This document shows, in pieces, positions 27,640 through 35,707 of a DNA stretch of 64,000 nucleotides (within the stretch, counting starts at the first letter, position 1; every line of letters begins with the position of its first letter). A program made the position numbers and the translations under genes. Under the pieces are notes generated by a model, which worked only from the letters and a program-made list of their open reading frames with translations, did no database searches and was not told where the DNA came from. This DNA is from UBA11606 sp039188975 (lineage in GTDB: Bacteria > Actinomycetota > Acidimicrobiia > Acidimicrobiales > Aldehydirespiratoraceae): positions 9,040 through 73,039 of the forward strand of contig JBCCYT010000003.1 of assembly GCA_039188975.1 (NCBI GenBank), read 5' to 3'.

Positions 27640-27679
27640 AGCATCAACATAAAGATTTGTTGCCGGACTGTCAACAAAT
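27640..27679 (-). promoter_or_regulatory. Sigma70-type leaderless promoter with palindromic operator
   Basis: Minus-strand TTGACA (27674-27669), 17-nt spacer, TATGTT (27651-27646), then 6 nt to the ATG at 27639, so the mRNA should be leaderless. A perfect inverted repeat ATTTGTTG-9 nt-CAACAAAT (27655-27679) covers the -35 and spacer, ideally placed for repression by the coupled winged-helix protein. The segment is clearly more AT-rich than its surroundings. Confidence 0.75.
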
Positions 27680-27691
27680 CGCTCGTCGGGA

Positions 27692-28051
27692 TCAGTCGTT
27701 GTGGTATTCGAGGCAGAACGGATGTCCGGCGGGGTCGGCGTAGACCCGAAACCCGGCGACGGCGCCATCCTGAGCACCGAGCTTGGTGCCGCCGCTTGCC
27801 AGCACCTGCTCCTCAGCGACATCGATGTCGTCGACCTCGATGTCGAGATGTGCCTGTTGCGGGCGAGCCGGATCGCCCCAAGACGGCGGCTGATGATCCG
27901 GGGCGTACTGGATCGCAAGACGCGCCGTTCCATCGCTCATCGAGATCCACTCGTCTGACCAACGTTCCATCGGCCAGCCGAGTAACTCGGACCAGAAGGT
28001 GGCGACCCGTTCGACCTCCGCCGTGTCGAGCACGATCTGACGAATGCGCAT
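27692..28051 (-). CDS. VOC-family (glyoxalase/bleomycin-resistance fold) protein
   Basis: 119 residues, a single VOC module with the beta-alpha-beta-beta-beta pattern: MRIRQIVLDTAEVERVATFW, LGWPMERWSDEWI, HLDIEVDDIDVAEEQVLASG and DPAGHPFCLEY. The His in HLDIEV and the Glu in FCLEY are at the usual metal-ligand positions. Resembles the actinobacterial glyoxalase-like PF18029 group. It lies 8 nt after AlaX and is probably the last gene of a three-gene operon. Substrate unknown. Confidence 0.8.
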   Translation of the reverse strand: MRIRQIVLDTAEVERVATFWSELLGWPMERWSDEWISMSDGTARLAIQYAPDHQPPSWGDPARPQQAHLDIEVDDIDVAEEQVLASGGTKLGAQDGAVAGFRVYADPAGHPFCLEYHND

Positions 28052-28059
28052 CAGGGATC

Positions 28060-28782
28060 TCAGGTGTCGTGGAGCTGGACGCGCAGGCGCTTGTTGCCCT
28101 TGCCCTTCGACTCGGTCTTGACGACCTCGAACCGGCCGACCTCGCCGGTCGACGCAACATGGGTGCCGCCATCGGCTTGCTTGTCGAGTCCGACGATGTC
28201 GATCACCCGAATTTCGGTGACTGACTCGGGAATGAGGTTGACCTTCGTGCGGATCAGATCAGCGTCGGCCAACGCGGTGTCGCGGGGCAAGAAGCTGACC
28301 TCGATGGGGCGGTCGGCGGCGATCTCGGCATTGACGAGTTCAGTCACCCGGTCGACGAAGCCTTCGGGCAGCGGGTCGAACTCGAAGTCCATCCGGGCCG
28401 ACAGCGGCTCCATGTTGCCGCCCGTCACCGGCGTGCCCCATTCGTTCCAGATCACACCGCACAGGATGTGCAGCACCGTGTGCGTGCGCATCAGTTGATG
28501 GCGCCGCTCCCAGTCGACCGTGCCGGTCACCTCCGTCCCGACCGCTGGCGCTTCGCCATCGACGGTGTGGAACACGACCGGGCCCTTGCCTCGCACATCG
28601 GTGACCGCCACGGACCCGCCGTCCCAGGTCAGCGTGCCGGTGTCGTGAGGCTGACCACCACCGGTCGGATAGAACGCGGTGGCGTCGAGACCGACTGCGC
28701 CGTCGTTGTTGATCTCGATGACGGTGGCCGTGAACTCCCGCAGTTCGGCATCACGCAGATAGATCCGGTCGGTTTCACCCAT
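28060..28782 (-). CDS. Alanyl-tRNA editing protein AlaX-type
   Basis: 240 residues. The AlaRS second-additional-domain fold is shown by DATAFYPTGGGQPHDTG, the metal motif RTHTVLHIL (H101-xxx-H105) and DGGTHV near 204-209 (H208). The free-standing enzyme hydrolyses Ser- or Gly-mischarged tRNA-Ala. In the canonical CxxxH motif the first residue is Cys; here Asp204 takes that place, as in some AlaX-M-type members, so metal binding may differ. The start overlaps the end of the upstream membrane protein gene by 8 nt. Confidence 0.88.
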   Translation of the reverse strand: MGETDRIYLRDAELREFTATVIEINNDGAVGLDATAFYPTGGGQPHDTGTLTWDGGSVAVTDVRGKGPVVFHTVDGEAPAVGTEVTGTVDWERRHQLMRTHTVLHILCGVIWNEWGTPVTGGNMEPLSARMDFEFDPLPEGFVDRVTELVNAEIAADRPIEVSFLPRDTALADADLIRTKVNLIPESVTEIRVIDIVGLDKQADGGTHVASTGEVGRFEVVKTESKGKGNKRLRVQLHDT

Positions 28783-29305
28783 CGGTCTCAGCGTCGTCTC
28801 GGTTGGCGTTGATGTCGACTCGCACGTTGTTGTCGTCGTCGATCGCCACCGGGTAGGTCACGATCAGCTCACCGGTGGAGAGATTGCCTCGCTCATCCAT
28901 CGTGACGTCGGCGCATTCGGCGTCGCTGCCGGGCGCCTGGATCAGGTCGAACCGGTCGGCATCCTCGTTCCACTCGAAGAAGCAATCCCTCGGTTCGCCC
29001 GCCGGACGGGCTTCAAATGCAAACCATCCGGCCTCGGGATCGTCACCGATGTGCTGCAAGATGATGTCTCGGTTTCGACCCGCGACATCGCTGTAGAGGA
29101 TCGGACCGCGATCGTCGATCTCCTCGGAGATCCGGCCGATCTGCCCGGCGTTGAAATCACGATCGCCCAGCTGAATCTCGACATCGCCGCCCTGGCTGGC
29201 GAGAAACAGCACACCGCCGCCGAGCACAACGGCAATCATCACGCCGGTCAAACCGACCAGCACCGCGGAGCGGGCGTTCATTTGAGGGCCGCGAGCGACG
29301 GGCAT
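28775..29305 (-). CDS. Single-pass membrane protein, unknown function
   Basis: 176 residues from ATG 29305, with GGAGA 6 nt upstream. After a short N-terminus there is one membrane helix (about 14-35), then an acidic extracytoplasmic domain with two cysteines (RDCFFEW and AECADV), probably disulfide-bonded, and a strongly acidic end. The LQHIGDDPEAGWFAFEA stretch is the most structured-looking part. It is the first gene of an operon with alaX and the VOC gene, but no functional link is obvious. Confidence 0.75.
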   Translation of the reverse strand: MPVARGPQMNARSAVLVGLTGVMIAVVLGGGVLFLASQGGDVEIQLGDRDFNAGQIGRISEEIDDRGPILYSDVAGRNRDIILQHIGDDPEAGWFAFEARPAGEPRDCFFEWNEDADRFDLIQAPGSDAECADVTMDERGNLSTGELIVTYPVAIDDDNNVRVDINANRDDAETDG

Positions 29306-29393
29306 ACGACATCTCCGTTTCTGAGGCTGGATCGGGGGAGGCGTCCCGCTCCTGCCTAGTATCTCTCCGTACGCGATCCGGGAGGCAACGCCG

Positions 29394-30533
29394 GTGGATT
29401 TGTTCGAATATCAGGGCAAGCAGTTCTTCGCCCAGTACGGAATGCCGGTGAGTCCCGGCCTAGTGGCATTCACGGTCGATGAAGCCGTCGCCGCCGCCGA
29501 AGAACTCGGCACGCCGGTCATGGTGAAGGCTCAGGTCCACACCGGTGGGCGAGGCAAGGCCGGTGGTGTGAAGTTCGCCGCCGACATCGACGCGGTGCGC
29601 GAACACGCCACCAACATCCTCGGGCTCGACATCCGAGGCCACATCGTCAAGCGCGTCTGGATCGAGAAGGCCTCCGACATCGCCGAGGAGTACTACGCCA
29701 GCTTCACCCTCGATCGTTCGGCCAAGAAGCACCTCGGCATGCTCTCCAAGGAAGGCGGTGTCGAGATCGAAACCGTCGCCGAAGAGAACCCTGACGCGAT
29801 CGCCAAGATCTGGGTCGACCCGGTCGTCGGCCTCTCCGAAGAAGCCACCCGCGAATGGGTCGCCGCTGCGAATCTGCCCGATGCGGCCGTCGAAGGCTCG
29901 GTCGACATCCTCCAGAAGCTGTACACCGCCTACACCGAAGGCGACTGTGACCTGGTCGAGATCAACCCGCTGATCCTCACCCCCGAGGACAAAGTGCACG
30001 TGCTCGACGCCAAGGTCACCCTCGACGGCAACAGCACGTTCCGCCACGAGGACTACGCCCAGTACGACGAAACGCAACCCCGCGACGACCGAGAAGAAGC
30101 CGCTCACGCCAAGGGTCTCGAGTACGTCGGTCTCGACGGCACCGTCGGCGTGATCGCCAACGGCGCCGGCCTCGCCATGAGCACGGTCGACGTCGTCAAC
30201 CAGGTCGGCGGCAGCCCGGCCAACTTCCTCGACATCGGCGGCGGCGCCAACGCCGACGTCATGGCTGGGGCGATGGAAGTCATCAACAACGACCCGAACG
30301 TCAAGTCGATCTTCATCAACATCTTCGGTGGCATCACCCGCGGCGAAGAGGTCGCCAACGGCATCCTCGAAGCGATGCGGCGAGTCGACATCGACAGCCC
30401 GATCGTGATCCGCCTCGACGGCACCAACGCTGAAGAAGGACGAGCGATCCTCGAACCGAACCTCAGCGACAAGCTGATGATGGAAGAGACCATGTTGGAT
30501 GCAGCTCGCAAAGCTGTGGAACTGGCGAGCTGA
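29394..30533 (+). CDS. sucC: Succinyl-CoA synthetase beta subunit
   Basis: 379 residues from a GTG start with GGGAGG 8 nt upstream; TAGTAT at 29357 is a likely -10. ATP-grasp N-terminal half (MVKAQVHTGGRGKAGGVK) and C-terminal CoA-ligase half (FLDIGGGANADVM, NIFGGITRGEEVANGI) are complete. With SucD it interconverts succinyl-CoA and succinate with nucleotide phosphorylation in the TCA cycle. SucD follows after 11 nt in the same operon. Confidence 0.97.
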   Translation: MDLFEYQGKQFFAQYGMPVSPGLVAFTVDEAVAAAEELGTPVMVKAQVHTGGRGKAGGVKFAADIDAVREHATNILGLDIRGHIVKRVWIEKASDIAEEYYASFTLDRSAKKHLGMLSKEGGVEIETVAEENPDAIAKIWVDPVVGLSEEATREWVAAANLPDAAVEGSVDILQKLYTAYTEGDCDLVEINPLILTPEDKVHVLDAKVTLDGNSTFRHEDYAQYDETQPRDDREEAAHAKGLEYVGLDGTVGVIANGAGLAMSTVDVVNQVGGSPANFLDIGGGANADVMAGAMEVINNDPNVKSIFINIFGGITRGEEVANGILEAMRRVDIDSPIVIRLDGTNAEEGRAILEPNLSDKLMMEETMLDAARKAVELAS

Positions 30534-30544
30534 GAGGACCAATC

Positions 30545-31429
30545 ATGAGCATCTTCGTCGACGAAAACACCAAGGTCATCTACCAGGGCCTCACCGGCTC
30601 CCAGGGCAGCTACTACGGCAAGCTCAACGCCGAGTACGGCACTCAGGTCGTGGCCGGCACCCACCCCAAGAAGGCCGGCACCGACGTAGACGGCGTGCCG
30701 ATCTACGCCTCGGTTGCCGAGGCCAAGGAAGCCACCGGCGCCACCGCCACCTGCATCTTCATTCCCGCGCCGGGCGTGCAGGGTGCGGTGCTCGAAGCGG
30801 CCGAGGCCGGCATCGAGTTCATCGTGGCGATCACCGAGGGCGTGCCCGCCCACGACGAGGCCTACTTCTTCAACAAGCTGAAGGCCGACTTCCCGAACAC
30901 CCGGCTCCTCGGGCCGAACTGCCCCGGCATCATCAGCCCCGGCAAGTGCAACATCGGCATCACCGCCGGCCACATCGCCAAGCCCGGCGGTCCGGTCGGC
31001 ATCGTGAGCCGCTCCGGCACACTCACCTATCAGGCGCTGTATGAGCTCAAGCAGAAGGACATCGGCGTCACCACCTGCGTCGGCATCGGCGGCGACCCGG
31101 TTCCGGGCACGTCGTTCATCGACTGCCTCCAGGCGTTCGAGGCTGACCCCGACACCAAGGCCGTCATGATGATCGGCGAGATCGGCGGCTCGGCCGAGGA
31201 AGAAGCGGCCGAGTTCATCAAGAACCACATGACCAAGCCGGTCAGCTCCTACATCGCCGGCGTCACCGCACCTCCCGGCAAGAAGATGGGCCACGCGGGC
31301 GCCATCGTCTCCGGCGGCAAGGGCACCGCGGCGGCCAAGATGGAAGCACTCGAGGACGCCGGTGTGAAGGTTGGCCAGAACCCGACCGAAGCCGGCGAGC
31401 TCATGGCCGAAATCGTCGCGTCTCTCTGA
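30545..31429 (+). CDS. sucD: Succinyl-CoA synthetase alpha subunit
   Basis: 294 residues. CoA-binding Rossmann domain (YQGLTGSQGSYYG), the GPNCPGIISPGKCNIGI block and the phospho-histidine H250 in KKMGHAGAIVSGGKGTA are present. It forms the heterodimer or heterotetramer with SucC. A long inverted repeat follows the gene and may end transcription or fold the leader of the next gene. Confidence 0.97.
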   Translation: MSIFVDENTKVIYQGLTGSQGSYYGKLNAEYGTQVVAGTHPKKAGTDVDGVPIYASVAEAKEATGATATCIFIPAPGVQGAVLEAAEAGIEFIVAITEGVPAHDEAYFFNKLKADFPNTRLLGPNCPGIISPGKCNIGITAGHIAKPGGPVGIVSRSGTLTYQALYELKQKDIGVTTCVGIGGDPVPGTSFIDCLQAFEADPDTKAVMMIGEIGGSAEEEAAEFIKNHMTKPVSSYIAGVTAPPGKKMGHAGAIVSGGKGTAAAKMEALEDAGVKVGQNPTEAGELMAEIVASL

Positions 31430-31476
31430 GCGCGCCAACGAGGTCGCGGGGCTGTAGCTCGGGGACAATTCAGCAC

Positions 31477-31511
31477 CGCTGCCACCACCAAGGTGCGGCG
31501 GTTTGGCAGCG
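31477..31511 (+). terminator. Inverted repeat between sucD and the amidase gene
   Basis: CGCTGCCA (31477-31484) pairs perfectly with TGGCAGCG (31504-31511), and a small inner hairpin CACC-AA-GGTG lies between. There is no U-tract. It ends 7 nt before the amidase ATG and just before a GGGGGA ribosome-binding site, so it may be a terminator for sucCD or a leader structure affecting amidase translation. Confidence 0.45.
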
Positions 31512-31518
31512 TGGGGGA

Positions 31519-32619
31519 ATGTCGTTCCCCCGCGTTGCCGTTTTGGGCCTCCTGGCCGTGTTGACGGCGTGTGGGACGACGTCGGTCGGCGTTGCTCCAG
31601 AGTCGGTGACGACGACGACATCCACGACGTCGATCACAACCACAGACGACGCGCCACCCACGACCGTACCGACCACCACGACCACGACGACAACCACGAC
31701 CACGACGACAACCACGACCACAACCACGACGAGTACAACCGTGCCGGAGGTGCTCCCCGAACTCGCACTCGATGAGCGCGGTACACCGATCAATGGACAA
31801 ACCGATGGCGTCTTGGTGACGAACACGGGCTGGATCACCCCGATCCTCAGCGGGCTGGAAGGCGATCGGCACCGGGTGTGGACCCCGTGCGGCCGCCTCG
31901 CGGACATCGGCGGCGGCCGGGTGATCGAGACCGCTGACTTCGTGCTCGACCCCGGTCACGGAGGCTCCGAGCCCGGTGCGGTGGGACCGGGTGGGTTGCG
32001 AGAAGCTGATCTCAATCTCGACGTCACGCTCAAGCTGCGCGACACCCTCGTCGGTGCCGGCTACTCGGTGGTCATGACCCGCCAAACGGACGTACGAGTG
32101 CCGATCGTGACGCGGGCAGAGATCGCCCACGCCCTCGACCCGATCGCATTCATCTCGGTGCACTTCAACGCCGGGACCGATGCTGCGAGCGAAACCCCCG
32201 GCACCGAGATGTATCACCAGATCGACAACCCGGAATCGAAGCGTCTCGCCGGCTTGATCTACGAGGAGTCCTACGCCGCGCTGGCGCAGTACGACATCAA
32301 CTGGGTGGCGCTCAACGACGCTGGCGCGACCTTTCGGCCCAACCAGGAGGGTGGCGACTACTACGGAGTTCTACGGCGCCCCGCGCCGGTGCTGAGCGTG
32401 CTCACCGAGTACGCCTACCTGTCCAATCCGGCGGAGGAAGAACTCGTCTCGGATCCGGCGGTGCAACAGGAGCTCGCCGATGCGACGCTTGCTGCGATCC
32501 AACGGTTCTTGACCACCGACGATCCGGGGACCGGCTTCATCGACGACCCGATCTTTCGGGGCTTCGGTCCCTCGGGTGCCGGTGGCACCGGCAACTGCAC
32601 CGATCCGAGGCTCGAGTGA
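31519..32619 (+). CDS. Lipoprotein N-acetylmuramoyl-L-alanine amidase (Amidase_3)
   Basis: 366 residues. Signal peptide with lipobox VLTACG (Cys18), then a Thr-rich linker including 20 consecutive Thr (52-71), then the zinc amidase domain: DPGHGG with H147, E162 in LREADLNLD, H215 in ISVHFNAG and the catalytic E297 in LTEYAYLSN. It should cleave the amide bond between MurNAc and L-Ala of peptidoglycan at the outer side of the membrane. The long Thr linker probably spans part of the wall and may be glycosylated. The following gene is an overlapping degenerate paralogue. Confidence 0.92.
   Translation: MSFPRVAVLGLLAVLTACGTTSVGVAPESVTTTTSTTSITTTDDAPPTTVPTTTTTTTTTTTTTTTTTTTTSTTVPEVLPELALDERGTPINGQTDGVLVTNTGWITPILSGLEGDRHRVWTPCGRLADIGGGRVIETADFVLDPGHGGSEPGAVGPGGLREADLNLDVTLKLRDTLVGAGYSVVMTRQTDVRVPIVTRAEIAHALDPIAFISVHFNAGTDAASETPGTEMYHQIDNPESKRLAGLIYEESYAALAQYDINWVALNDAGATFRPNQEGGDYYGVLRRPAPVLSVLTEYAYLSNPAEEELVSDPAVQQELADATLAAIQRFLTTDDPGTGFIDDPIFRGFGPSGAGGTGNCTDPRLE
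31672..31731 (+). repeat. Poly-threonine coding repeat (18-nt units)
   Basis: Twenty ACN codons in a row, built from near-identical 18-nt units (ACC ACG ACC ACG ACG ACA, repeated). Mixed codons show it is not a simple triplet microsatellite. It codes the lipoprotein linker and could vary in length between strains. Confidence 0.85.
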
Positions 32620-33617
32620 GGCGACGCGGCATCGTCGGTTTCGTTGCGGCCTTGGCCGTCGGTTGTGGCACCGGCGGAACCGACATCGAGTTCACCGAAC
32701 CGACGCCCACCCTGTTCTCTGACGATGCCGACGTGGAAACCACGCTGCCGCCGACGACTGTGGGCTCGCCGGCCGGTCTCGCCACCCTCGACCGCCGTGA
32801 CCTCCCATCGCCGCGGCCGGCACCTGGCGTCGTCATCATCGACGGCATCGCGGCGCCGGTCCTCAACGCCAACAACACATCGTGGACCATCGAAACGCCA
32901 TGCGGCACCGCCCGCACGGAGACGGGCACCGAGGTCGAACATGCGCTCGTGGTGATCGATCCGGCAGGGGATGCACGCACCGCAGACGGTGCGACCGAGG
33001 TCGAACGGAACGCAGCGCTATCGACCACGATCGCCGACCGGCTCCAGGCCGCCGGCATTGCAACGGTCATCACTCGCCAGGGTGCAGTCGACCTTGCTGC
33101 CTCCTACCGACGCGAGGCCGGGGTTTCGGCAGGAGCTTTGGTGGTCGTGACCGTGTCGGTGGTCGACGGCGTTGGTGCCTTGACCGCCGACCCTTCGCTC
33201 GAAGTCGTCTACCCGGCGATCGACGAACCGTCGCAACGGCTCGCCGGGCTTTTGTATGCCGACGTCGTGTCGGCCATCGACCTCTTTTCGGTGGGGTGGC
33301 CCGATGATCTCGATTCCGGCGTGCGATCCGTCCTGAACCAGCGCGGCGATGACTTCTTCACTGTCCTTCAGGAGCCCTCGACCTCGGCCCGAGCCGTCGT
33401 GCACCTGCCGGTCGACCCGGATGCGGCTTCGGTGATGTGGACGGGGGGCACGAACCGGGCGCCGCTCGCCGATGCAATCGCCAACGCCATCGTTCGATGG
33501 TTGGTCACCGACGCTGAAGGGTCCGGGTTTGTGACCCCGGCCCACGAGGTTCGTCAGGCCGAGGTCTCGTCCGCGGGCCCGTGCATCGATCCGCTCGCCG
33601 TCGAGGTCGGCGACTGA
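32616..33617 (+). CDS. Amidase_3-like lipoprotein lacking zinc ligands (pseudoenzyme)
   Basis: 333 residues from GTG 32616, overlapping the amidase stop (GTGA). Lipobox AVGCGT (Cys17). The domain aligns with the upstream amidase throughout: VIDPAGD replaces DPGHGG (first His lost), the Glu of the second position is kept (TEVERNAAL), TVSVVDG replaces SVHFNAG (second His lost), and VVHLPVDPD replaces LTEYAYLSN (catalytic Glu lost). It therefore cannot be a normal zinc amidase. Coupled translation suggests it acts with the active enzyme, perhaps as regulator or peptidoglycan-binding partner. Confidence 0.8.
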   Translation: MRRRGIVGFVAALAVGCGTGGTDIEFTEPTPTLFSDDADVETTLPPTTVGSPAGLATLDRRDLPSPRPAPGVVIIDGIAAPVLNANNTSWTIETPCGTARTETGTEVEHALVVIDPAGDARTADGATEVERNAALSTTIADRLQAAGIATVITRQGAVDLAASYRREAGVSAGALVVVTVSVVDGVGALTADPSLEVVYPAIDEPSQRLAGLLYADVVSAIDLFSVGWPDDLDSGVRSVLNQRGDDFFTVLQEPSTSARAVVHLPVDPDAASVMWTGGTNRAPLADAIANAIVRWLVTDAEGSGFVTPAHEVRQAEVSSAGPCIDPLAVEVGD

Positions 33618-33627
33618 CCCGTCTGCT

Positions 33628-34038
33628 TCAGAACTGGGTGGGTGGACTCGCTGGGGCCGCCCGCATGTCCATCATCGACGACGCGACGATGACAGCCGAT
33701 GCAATCCATCCGAGGAGAACCCCGACTCCTGGGTTCGAGGCGAACTGTTGACCAAAGGTGATCAAGAAGGCGCCGAAGCCCAATGTGAGATGGATCTGCG
33801 GATGCTCGAGACCGACGATGCGCTCGGGCAACGTGACCCCGCCGAAGGCCTGGGCGCCAACGCCACCAGCGATGGCCAACCCGATCACCGCCACGAAGAG
33901 CCCCTTGAGCCCAAAGAACTCCGTCTCCCACCCGTTGGTGCTGCCGAGCGGCGTGTCGAACCATGGCAGGAACGTGGCGAGAAAGAGCACCGCACCACCG
34001 ATGAGCGCCATGATCTGTGTCGTCTTCAAGTTGTCCAT
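33628..34038 (-). CDS. Small four-helix membrane protein
   Basis: 136 residues with GGAGGG before the ATG. Four hydrophobic segments: about 10-26 (MALIGGAVLFLATFLPWF), 45-62, 80-97 and 101-118. The first ends in FLPWFDTP, a motif frequent in small actinobacterial membrane proteins of unknown role. Convergent with the amidase-like gene and divergent from purH. No enzymatic motif is visible. Confidence 0.75.
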   Translation of the reverse strand: MDNLKTTQIMALIGGAVLFLATFLPWFDTPLGSTNGWETEFFGLKGLFVAVIGLAIAGGVGAQAFGGVTLPERIVGLEHPQIHLTLGFGAFLITFGQQFASNPGVGVLLGWIASAVIVASSMMDMRAAPASPPTQF

Positions 34039-34127
34039 CGGCCCTCCCGGCCAGTCACTCTCGCCGGAGCGTAGTGCACGGCTTCCGGGTGGCTGCCGGA
34101 GGCTTCAAGACGTGCGGCTGGGGCTGG

Positions 34128-34133
34128 TAGCTT
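34128..34133 (+). promoter_or_regulatory. Candidate leaderless -10 of purH
   Basis: TAGCTT ends 7 nt before the purH GTG at 34141, the spacing expected when the start codon is the first transcribed triplet. No clear -35. Confidence 0.45.
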
Positions 34134-34140
34134 CCGTCTC

Positions 34141-35691
34141 GTGAGCGAACCCCGCCGTGCCCTGCTGTCCGTGTACGACAAGTCGGGTGTTGTCGACCTG
34201 GCCCGCGGTCTCACCGAGCTGGGATGGGAGTTGATTTCCAGCGGAGGGACCGCGCGGACCATCGCCGAGGCTGGCATTGCGGTCGTCGACGTCGCTGACC
34301 ACACCGGCTCGCCGATCATGCTTGGTCACCGAGTGGTGACGCTGCACCCGAAAGTACACGGCGGCATCCTGGCCGACCGCACCGACCCCGAGCATCAAGC
34401 CGACATGGCCGAACACGGCATCACCCCGATCGATCTTGTCGTCGGCAACCTCTACCCGTTCGGATCGAGCGTCGCCGACTTTCAACATGGCGCCGGGCAG
34501 CCGGAGGAGCTGATCGACATCGGTGGCCCGGCCATGGTGCGGGCCGCAGCCAAGAACCATGCCCACGTCGGGGTCCTCGTCGACCCGTCCACCTACGGTG
34601 ACATCGTCGACGAACTCCGAGCCGACGGGTGGTTGAGTGAGCCCACCCGCCGCAAGCTCGCCCGTGACGCGTTTGCCCACACCGCTGCGTACGACGCGGC
34701 GATCGTGACCTGGTTCGACGCGACCGACGACGAACACGATGCGTTGCCGCCGACGATCCATCTGGCACTCGAACGAGTGGATGTCCTCCGGTACGGCGAG
34801 AATCCCCACCAGCGCGGTGCCCGCTACCGCCGAGCCAACGAACCCGGCATCTGGGACGCGATCGAACAGCACAGCGGTGTGGCGCTGAGTTACCTGAACT
34901 TCTTCGATGCGGATGCTGCGTGGCGGCTTGTCCACGACCTCGGCGACCAGCCGGCCGTGGCCATCATGAAGCACGCAAACCCGTGCGGCGCAGCGGTCGC
35001 TGATGATCTCGCAACGGCGTATGCCCGTGCGTTTTCGTGCGATCCTCGTTCGGCGTTCGGCGGGATTGTGGCCACCAATCGCGTCGTCGATGGAGCCACG
35101 GTCGAAGCAATGGTCGACGCCGCTCAGGCCGACGTGGTCCTGGCTCCGGGATATGCCGATGGTGTGATCGAACAGCTGGTCGCCAAGCGCAAGAACACCC
35201 GCATCCTGACCGTGGGCGTGCCGACCGCGTCACCTGAGCTGGCCCTGCGCCAGATGGCCGATGGCTTCCTGGTGCAAGAGAGCCATCGCTTTGCGTCACA
35301 GCCGGCGTCGTGGGACATCGTCACCGAACGCCAGCCGACGCAACAAGAACTCGCCGATGCCGCGTTTGCCTGGCGGGTCTGTGGGCATGTCTCGTCGAAC
35401 GCCATCGTGCTCGCAAGAGATGGCGTTGCCTGGGGGATTGGGGCCGGCCAACAGAACCGGGTCGAGTCAGGCGAGATCGCTGCGTCGAAAGCAGCCGGTC
35501 GAGCCGATGGAGGCGCGTGCGCAAGCGACGCGTTCTACCCATTCCCTGATGGCATTCATGCCGCCGCCGACGCCGGAGCCGCGATCATCGTGCAGCCCGG
35601 TGGCTCGGTCGGCGACGAGCAGACCATCGCCGCGGCCAACGATCGAGGCATCGCCATGGTCTTCACCGGCGAACGACAGTTTCTTCACTAG
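34141..35691 (+). CDS. purH: Bifunctional AICAR transformylase/IMP cyclohydrolase
   Basis: 516 residues from GTG. N-terminal MGS-like cyclohydrolase domain (LLSVYDKSGVVDLARGL, SSGGTARTI, RVVTLHPKVHGGIL) and C-terminal transformylase domain (RYGENPHQRGARYR, KHANPCGAAV, SDAFYPFPDGI). It carries out the last two steps of IMP synthesis using 10-formyl-THF. Full length and all motifs are present. Likely leaderless. An acyltransferase gene follows closely. Confidence 0.97.
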   Translation: MSEPRRALLSVYDKSGVVDLARGLTELGWELISSGGTARTIAEAGIAVVDVADHTGSPIMLGHRVVTLHPKVHGGILADRTDPEHQADMAEHGITPIDLVVGNLYPFGSSVADFQHGAGQPEELIDIGGPAMVRAAAKNHAHVGVLVDPSTYGDIVDELRADGWLSEPTRRKLARDAFAHTAAYDAAIVTWFDATDDEHDALPPTIHLALERVDVLRYGENPHQRGARYRRANEPGIWDAIEQHSGVALSYLNFFDADAAWRLVHDLGDQPAVAIMKHANPCGAAVADDLATAYARAFSCDPRSAFGGIVATNRVVDGATVEAMVDAAQADVVLAPGYADGVIEQLVAKRKNTRILTVGVPTASPELALRQMADGFLVQESHRFASQPASWDIVTERQPTQQELADAAFAWRVCGHVSSNAIVLARDGVAWGIGAGQQNRVESGEIAASKAAGRADGGACASDAFYPFPDGIHAAADAGAAIIVQPGGSVGDEQTIAAANDRGIAMVFTGERQFLH

Positions 35692-35707
35692 GTCCCGGCA
35701 ACTTCTG

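Noticed and set aside
31672..31731. CRISPR or regulatory DNA repeat
   Set aside because: The repeat is in frame and codes a Thr linker of a lipoprotein.
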